The notes under the pieces were generated by a model. It had not been told where the DNA came from and searched no databases. It saw only the letters and a program-made list of their open reading frames with translations. This document shows, piece after piece, positions 5,579-9,273 of a stretch of DNA of 9,273 bases; position 1 is the first letter of the stretch, and the number at the start of each line of letters is the position of its first letter. The position numbers and the translations under genes were made by a program. This DNA comes from Prevotellaceae bacterium (GTDB taxonomy: Bacteria > Bacteroidota > Bacteroidia > Bacteroidales > UBA932), in NCBI GenBank assembly GCA_031259805.1, contig JAIRKX010000146.1, positions 1-9,273 on the forward strand, in the 5' to 3' direction.

Positions 5579-6316
5579 TCATAGTTGTTGTTCGATTTGT
5601 TCGCCTGTTTTGCCGTAGCGACGTTCGCGGCGGCTGTATTCCTGTAAGGCTTCACGGAAGTGCGGCTTGCGGAAATCAGGCCACAGGATGTTCGTAAAAT
5701 AAAGTTCCGTGTAGGCCAGTTGCCACAACATAAAATTGCTGATGCGTTGTTCGCCGCCGGTACGAATCAGCAGGTCGGGCACGGGTATGCCGGCGGTCGC
5801 CAAATAGCCGTCAATGGTGCCGGACGTGCATTCCGACAGGCGGCATTTGCCTTGCGCCACATCGGCGGCGTAGTGTTTAAAGGCTTCCGTGATATCCCAC
5901 TTTCCGCTGTAACTCAATGCCAGAATTAAGGTCATCGTGTGGCCGGCGGTGGTGCGGTCGACGCATTCCTGTAGTTTGGCACGCACGCCGGCGGGCAACA
6001 TATCGTGCCTACCGATGTATTGCAGGCGGATGCCGTTTTTGAGCAGCGTCGGCGTTTCGTTGCGGATGGCGTCGGCCAGCAGTTCCATCAATCCGTTGAC
6101 TTCCATCGCTGGCCGTTGCCAGTTTTCTTCGGAAAACGTATAGAGCGTCAGGTATTGCACGCCTGTTTCGGCAGCGCATTCGACGGTATCGCGCACCGCC
6201 GCAATCGCATTCCGGTGGCCGAAGATACGGTTTTGCATCCGCCGTTTGGCCCAACGGCCATTGCCGTCCATAATGACCGCCACGTGAGTCGGGATTTTTT
6301 CCGGGGTTGTAGGCAT
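5579..6316 (-). CDS. uppS: Isoprenyl transferase (undecaprenyl-diphosphate synthase)
   Basis: A cis-prenyltransferase that condenses farnesyl diphosphate with isopentenyl diphosphates to make undecaprenyl diphosphate, the lipid carrier for peptidoglycan, O-antigen and capsule units; it works at the inner face of the cytoplasmic membrane. At 245 residues it has the normal length. The signatures are all present: HVAVIMDGNGRWAKRR (11-26, catalytic Asp17 and phosphate-binding Gly-Asn-Gly-Arg), FGHR (32-35), LTLYTFSEENWQRP (56-69), ALSYSGKWDI (133-142), and DLLIRTGGEQRISNF (181-195) followed by LLWQ-like MLWQLAYTELYF. The start at 6316 places MDGNGR at residue 16, as usual. It begins 17 bp after the DUF6089 gene, so the two are almost surely co-transcribed. 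The following gap to bamA (246 bp) is unusually long for this cluster and holds repeats. Confidence 0.96.
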   Translation of the reverse strand: MPTTPEKIPTHVAVIMDGNGRWAKRRMQNRIFGHRNAIAAVRDTVECAAETGVQYLTLYTFSEENWQRPAMEVNGLMELLADAIRNETPTLLKNGIRLQYIGRHDMLPAGVRAKLQECVDRTTAGHTMTLILALSYSGKWDITEAFKHYAADVAQGKCRLSECTSGTIDGYLATAGIPVPDLLIRTGGEQRISNFMLWQLAYTELYFTNILWPDFRKPHFREALQEYSRRERRYGKTGEQIEQQL

Positions 6317-6333
6317 ACTGTTATTGGATTTAT

Positions 6334-7089
6334 TTATGGATTTAATTTCCCTTTTAGCGGACGGGTCGACGGCTCACGCTGCGAATAGGCCGGACACAGG
6401 CGGTCTTCGGACAGGCGATAGGTAACAACCACGCCTACCGTGCCGATCCAATCATTATTTATAAGTATCGAACCGGGCGGGCTGACGACATAGTCGATTT
6501 TATCGGTAAATGTTTTGCGCATGACCCATTCCGCGCCTACCGCAATCCGTTTCCATGCCGCCCATTTTACGCCGACGCCTACTTGCAGGTAGGCGGTTGC
6601 CGCTACATCGTTGTTCTTGATGTTCGTCGCCAGCTGCGGGTCGTCCGTTAATCCGGCGACGCCGACACCGCCCAGCAAATAGGGCGATATCCGGTTGTTT
6701 TTTCGCAGCCGGATGACATCGAACGGTAAAAAACCAATTTCCGCGTTGATTTCCGCCAGCAGTATCGGGCGCGTGAAATGCCACGGCAATCCCCGGTTAG
6801 TCGGCGGCAAGTCGGAACGGGTGCGGTCGCCCTCCAATTGCCCGAAGGCCACCTGTCCGCGCAATGCGTAATATTCGTTGAAATTATACCGGTACAACAG
6901 GCCTGCATAATATGACGGGGTACGGAAAAATGAATAGTTATCGCCCAAATCGCCCATGTAAAAAGTAGCGCCGCCGGTGATACCCACATCATGGTTTTCC
7001 TGATACGGACAGTCATCCTGTGCGCTTAATGTAAGCGAAGAAACGAGTACTACTATGCAGAGTAGCGCCTTTTTGATTAGAAACACCAT
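6334..7089 (-). CDS. DUF6089-family outer-membrane beta-barrel protein
   Basis: A 251-residue exported protein with a signal peptide (KKALLCIVVLVSSLTLSAQ, residues 6-24). The mature part starts with HDVGITGGATFYMGDLGD (33-50), the characteristic first strand and GD motif of the DUF6089 proteins found in Bacteroidota next to uppS and bamA. It goes on with alternating hydrophobic and polar strands, such as YYAGLLYRYNF (60-70), YALRGQVAFGQLEG (74-87), ISPYLLGGVGVAG (134-146), YLQVGVGVKWAAW (167-179) and IGTVGVVVTYRL (215-226), expected of a small outer-membrane barrel. Cys26 and Cys232 near the two ends could form a disulfide. The tail after CPAY (residues 236-251, rich in Arg, Lys and Pro) is polar and lies beyond the last strand. 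The function of the family is not known; its place between NAD kinase and uppS and upstream of bamA suggests an envelope role. Confidence 0.85.
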   Translation of the reverse strand: MVFLIKKALLCIVVLVSSLTLSAQDDCPYQENHDVGITGGATFYMGDLGDNYSFFRTPSYYAGLLYRYNFNEYYALRGQVAFGQLEGDRTRSDLPPTNRGLPWHFTRPILLAEINAEIGFLPFDVIRLRKNNRISPYLLGGVGVAGLTDDPQLATNIKNNDVAATAYLQVGVGVKWAAWKRIAVGAEWVMRKTFTDKIDYVVSPPGSILINNDWIGTVGVVVTYRLSEDRLCPAYSQREPSTRPLKGKLNP

Positions 7090-7144
7090 TGGATACTATA
7101 AATACAAATGCAGCGCTGTTTTGACCATTTCAGAGAATTAAGGT

Positions 7145-8029
7145 TTAATATGGATTCCGATAGTCTTTCCCCCACGAAAGTTTTTCGCGGATGGTATCGA
7201 AAAACTTTGCGCCGTGAAAGCGGACAATCCGTACCGTAAATGCTGCCTTGCGGACGATGAACTGCGCACCCGAAGGGATTTCGACCAGCTGGTTGTCGAT
7301 GGTCAGGAAGGCTGTCGTGTGGCGGGTTTCGACCATCAGCGTTACGACCGTATCGTCGGTAATTACAAGCGATCGGATGGACAGGTTGTGCGGCGAAATG
7401 GGCGAGAGGACAAAACTCTTCGACTGCGGCACGAGAATCGGCCCGCCGACGCTCATCGAATAGGCCGTCGAACCGGTCGGCGTAGCCACCAGCAGCCCGT
7501 CGGCCCAGTATGCCGGCAGCAGGTCGGCATTCAGCCGGATATGGATGTTGATCATGGCCGGCGTATGGCGCTGTACGCCTACTTCATTAAGCGCATATGG
7601 ATAAATGGTATCGGGCAGGTCGTCGCACCGGACTTCCAGCAGGGTACGGTCTTCGATCGTATATCTCTTCCGTATCAGCGCGTCAATAGCTTCGGGCAAC
7701 TCGTCGAACGAGGCGGCCGACAGGAAGCCCAGACGCCCGCAGTTGATGCCGGCTACCGGGATACCGCTGTTGCGGACATGCTGCAAGCTGCCTAAAAACG
7801 TGCCGTCGCCGCCGATACTCAGGAGACAATCGGTTGCAGCGGGCGGTAGCTCGGTAAACAGCGGCACGCGGGGAATCGTCATCGCATACGACCGGCATAA
7901 AAAATCATAGAACGGCGCGAACATCGAAAAATCAATCCGCCGCTCCCGCAACAGCGCAATCAGCGCATTGACCTGCGCCGAACAATCGGCAGTAAAAGCC
8001 CTTCCATAAATAGCAAGATTCATATTCAT
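7145..8029 (-). CDS. nadK: NAD kinase
   Basis: Phosphorylates NAD to NADP with ATP (or polyphosphate in some members) in the cytoplasm. From the ATG at 8029 the protein has 294 residues, standard for bacterial enzymes. The catalytic GGDGT motif is at 73-77 (LLSIGGDGTFLGSL), followed by GINCGRLGFLS (94-104), the conserved NE pair at 148-149 (ALNEVGVQR), and the Gly-rich substrate loop ADGLLVATPTGSTAYSMSVG (176-195), then LSPISPHNLSIRSLV (208-222). An ATG six bases further in (8023) is equally plausible. Upstream extension to 8086 would add a basic, unmatched 19 residues and overlap the divergent kinase promoter, so I rejected it. First gene of the minus-strand cluster; 55 bp separate it from the DUF6089 gene. 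It is divergent from the PfkB-family kinase with 100 bp between starts. A near-match TACCTTGC to the -7 element lies at 8045-8038. Confidence 0.95.
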   Translation of the reverse strand: MNMNLAIYGRAFTADCSAQVNALIALLRERRIDFSMFAPFYDFLCRSYAMTIPRVPLFTELPPAATDCLLSIGGDGTFLGSLQHVRNSGIPVAGINCGRLGFLSAASFDELPEAIDALIRKRYTIEDRTLLEVRCDDLPDTIYPYALNEVGVQRHTPAMINIHIRLNADLLPAYWADGLLVATPTGSTAYSMSVGGPILVPQSKSFVLSPISPHNLSIRSLVITDDTVVTLMVETRHTTAFLTIDNQLVEIPSGAQFIVRKAAFTVRIVRFHGAKFFDTIREKLSWGKDYRNPY

Positions 8030-8080
8030 ATTTTTGCGCAAGGTACGAATTAAATATGAATTACGCTGCGCCCTGCATTC

Positions 8081-8111
8081 TTTCAATTACCAAAAATGTT
8101 TCTTACTTTTG
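8081..8111 (+). promoter_or_regulatory. Bacteroidota-type promoter before the PfkB-family kinase
   Basis: TACTTTTG (8104-8111) fits TAnnTTTG exactly, with TTTC (8081-8084) at the right distance (19 bases) as an imperfect -33 TTTG. Transcription would start roughly 10 to 15 bases before the ATG at 8130, giving a very short leader. The element lies in the 100-bp divergent region shared with nadK. Confidence 0.55.
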
Positions 8112-8129
8112 TCGAAAATTAAAAAAACA

Positions 8130-9104
8130 ATGAAATCCATTTTAGGTATAGGCAATGCGCTGGTTGATATTTTAGCCACGCTCGACAACGATGAATTATT
8201 ACTGCAATTTAATCTTCCGAAAGGCAGTATGCAGCATGTGGACGAGGCTGTCAGCAGCCGCATTTGGGACGAAATACGGACGCGCGGCGTGCAGATTGTG
8301 GCCGGCGGTTCTACATCCAATACTCTGAACGGTACTGCGGAGCTTGGTATGCCAAGTACGTTTATCGGAAAAACAGGAAAGGATGAACTGGGACGGCTTT
8401 TTGCCGACGACCAGCAGGCGCACGGCCTGCAATCGCATTTACTATACAGCCCGCAGGCGACAGGCCATTGCACGGTGTTCGTCTCACCCGATTCGGAGCG
8501 TACGATGGCTACCTGTTTAGGCGCCGCCATCGACCTTGTGCCGGACGACCTGCAGCCCGACATGTTCGACGGGTACGATTACTTTCATATCGAAGGCTAT
8601 TTAGTACAAAATCCCGATTTGGTACGGCGGGCGGTAACGCTGGCAAAATCCAAAGGATTGTTTATCTCGCTTGATTTGGCGAGCTACAATGTAGTAGAAG
8701 CGCACAAGGCTTTTCTGGCAGACATCATGCAGCACTACGTAGACATTGTATTTGCCAACGAAGCCGAAGCGGCGATTTTTACCGGTCAGCCCCCCCTGTC
8801 GGCGGTAGAGATACTAAGTCGTTATTGCCAAATTGCAGTGGTCAAAATCGGCGACCATGGTTCGTTGGTGCAGTGCGGCAAGGAACAACATAGGATACCG
8901 GCCTGCCCTGCCAACGCTATCGACGCCACCGGAGCCGGTGATTTATATGCCTCCGGCTTTTTGTATGCACACGCCCTCGGGTTACCCTTGACGCAATGTG
9001 GCATCATGGCGTCGACCGTAGCGGCGAAAGTAGTGGAAATAATCGGTTGCCGCATCGACAAAAGCACATGGGAAAGCCTGAGGAAGTTGGCAGCTGAATA
9101 TTGA
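8130..9104 (+). CDS. PfkB-family kinase, adenosine-kinase-like
   Basis: A 324-residue cytoplasmic ribokinase/PfkB-family enzyme that transfers phosphate from ATP to a sugar or nucleoside. It shows the first substrate segment GIGNALVDI (6-14), the Gly-Gly hinge AGGSTSNTLNG (58-68; the family commonly has GGSAANT), the GKTGKDELG block (80-88) of PfkB signature 1, the NEAEA motif (210-214), and signature 2 AIDATGAGDLYASGFLYA (263-280), with Asp271 as catalytic base and the anion hole Gly-Ala-Gly. The overall pattern is closest to proteins annotated as adenosine kinase in Bacteroidales, but substrate cannot be told from sequence alone. The start at 8130 gives the canonical N-terminus and follows an A-rich leader; the open frame upstream to 8034 overlaps the promoter region. 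It is divergent from nadK and ends 42 bp before repeats of inverted orientation. Confidence 0.92.
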   Translation: MKSILGIGNALVDILATLDNDELLLQFNLPKGSMQHVDEAVSSRIWDEIRTRGVQIVAGGSTSNTLNGTAELGMPSTFIGKTGKDELGRLFADDQQAHGLQSHLLYSPQATGHCTVFVSPDSERTMATCLGAAIDLVPDDLQPDMFDGYDYFHIEGYLVQNPDLVRRAVTLAKSKGLFISLDLASYNVVEAHKAFLADIMQHYVDIVFANEAEAAIFTGQPPLSAVEILSRYCQIAVVKIGDHGSLVQCGKEQHRIPACPANAIDATGAGDLYASGFLYAHALGLPLTQCGIMASTVAAKVVEIIGCRIDKSTWESLRKLAAEY

Positions 9105-9146
9105 ATATATCCTTAACGGGAGATTCGGTTCTCAGCGCAACAACGG

Positions 9147-9188
9147 CACATTCCCCGGAGGCCTTGGAACATTCCCCAGAAACCTTGC
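9147..9188. repeat. Two 21-bp repeat units in inverse orientation to the left array
   Basis: The unit at 9147-9167 reads CACATTCCCCGG+AGGCCTTGG and differs by only two bases (positions 9147 and 9162) from the reverse complement of the consensus at 274-567. The next unit, 9168-9188 (AACATTCCCC+AGAAACCTTGC), is more diverged and forms a bridge to the 42-bp repeats that follow. The two therefore belong to the same repeat family as the left array, pointing the other way. Confidence 0.85.
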
Positions 9189-9273
9189 AACATGTGTTGC
9201 AACCCTGCCCGCAATCGGAAACAGACTTGCAACATGTGTTGCAACCCTCCCCGTAACCGGAAACGGACTTGCA
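9189..9273. repeat. 42-bp tandem repeat, at least two copies, running off the window
   Basis: The copies at 9189-9230 and 9231-9272 are about 88% identical and in the same orientation. Each is two 21-base halves: AACATGTGTTGC+AACCCTGCC and CGCAATCGGAAAC+AGACTTGC in the first copy. With the preceding bases each copy creates TTGCAACATGTGTTGCAA (9185-9202 and 9227-9244), two 8-bp complementary arms around TG. The array continues beyond 9273, so its full length is not known. Confidence 0.85.

Noticed and set aside
7090..7144. Promoter for the DUF6089 gene in the gap after nadK
   Set aside because: Only partial matches to TAnnTTTG (such as TGCATTTG) are seen; co-transcription from nadK is the simpler reading.
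7214..7795. 193-codon plus-strand frame antisense to nadK
   Set aside because: It is the shadow of a well-supported NAD kinase in a G/C-rich stretch; no motif or start signal is seen.
8030..8086. N-terminal extension of nadK to 8086
   Set aside because: It would cover the divergent promoter region, and the added residues resemble nothing in NAD kinases.
1..9273. tRNA, rRNA or insertion-sequence transposase
   Set aside because: No such genes, terminal inverted repeats with target duplications or transposase motifs could be seen in the window.

Overview
The window looks like chromosomal DNA of a Bacteroidota member, most likely order Bacteroidales. Three things point there. The first is the gene order NAD kinase, DUF6089 outer-membrane protein, undecaprenyl-diphosphate synthase, BamA, two Skp/OmpH chaperones and glutamate racemase, which is a recognisable Bacteroidales envelope-biogenesis cluster. 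The second is that ribosome binding sites are A/T-rich and lack a clear Shine-Dalgarno sequence. The third is that several gene starts are preceded by the Bacteroidota -7 element TAnnTTTG. I cannot name the genus from the sequence alone.

Layout, left to right: positions 1-86 may hold the last 28 codons of a plus-strand gene that enters from outside. Positions 87-711 have no convincing gene. They hold a G/C-rich hairpin element (about 178-209), a 14-copy array of a 21-bp repeat (274-567), an A/T-rich hairpin with a T-run (623-646) and a run of AATAATGA-like heptamers that overlaps the end of murI. From 712 to 8029 seven genes run on the minus strand. Their transcription order is NAD kinase (8029-7145), DUF6089 protein (7089-6334), uppS (6316-5579), bamA (5332-2780), ompH-B (2718-2203), ompH-A (2147-1590) and murI (1476-712). 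A PfkB-family (adenosine-kinase-like) sugar or nucleoside kinase lies on the plus strand at 8130-9104, divergent from the NAD kinase. After it, at 9147-9273, repeats with the same 21-bp period appear in the opposite orientation and run off the end of the window.

The minus-strand genes share one theme: building the cell envelope. UppS makes the polyprenyl carrier for peptidoglycan and surface polysaccharides, MurI makes D-glutamate for peptidoglycan, BamA inserts outer-membrane beta-barrels, and the two Skp-like proteins escort unfolded barrels across the periplasm. The DUF6089 protein is itself probably a small barrel. The NAD kinase supplies NADP. The cluster seems to be split into several transcription units: I see promoter-like elements before bamA, before ompH-B and before ompH-A, and a strong terminator-like 15-bp inverted repeat between ompH-A and murI.

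The most unusual content is non-coding. Three places show sequence with an exact 21-bp period (two DNA helical turns): 274-567, 5470-5532 (inside the uppS-bamA gap) and 9147-9273. The first and third share a recognisable core in opposite orientations and bracket the whole gene block. The third grades into a 42-bp higher-order repeat that carries a near-perfect palindrome. I could not assign these repeats to a known family; they are the best candidate here for something undescribed.
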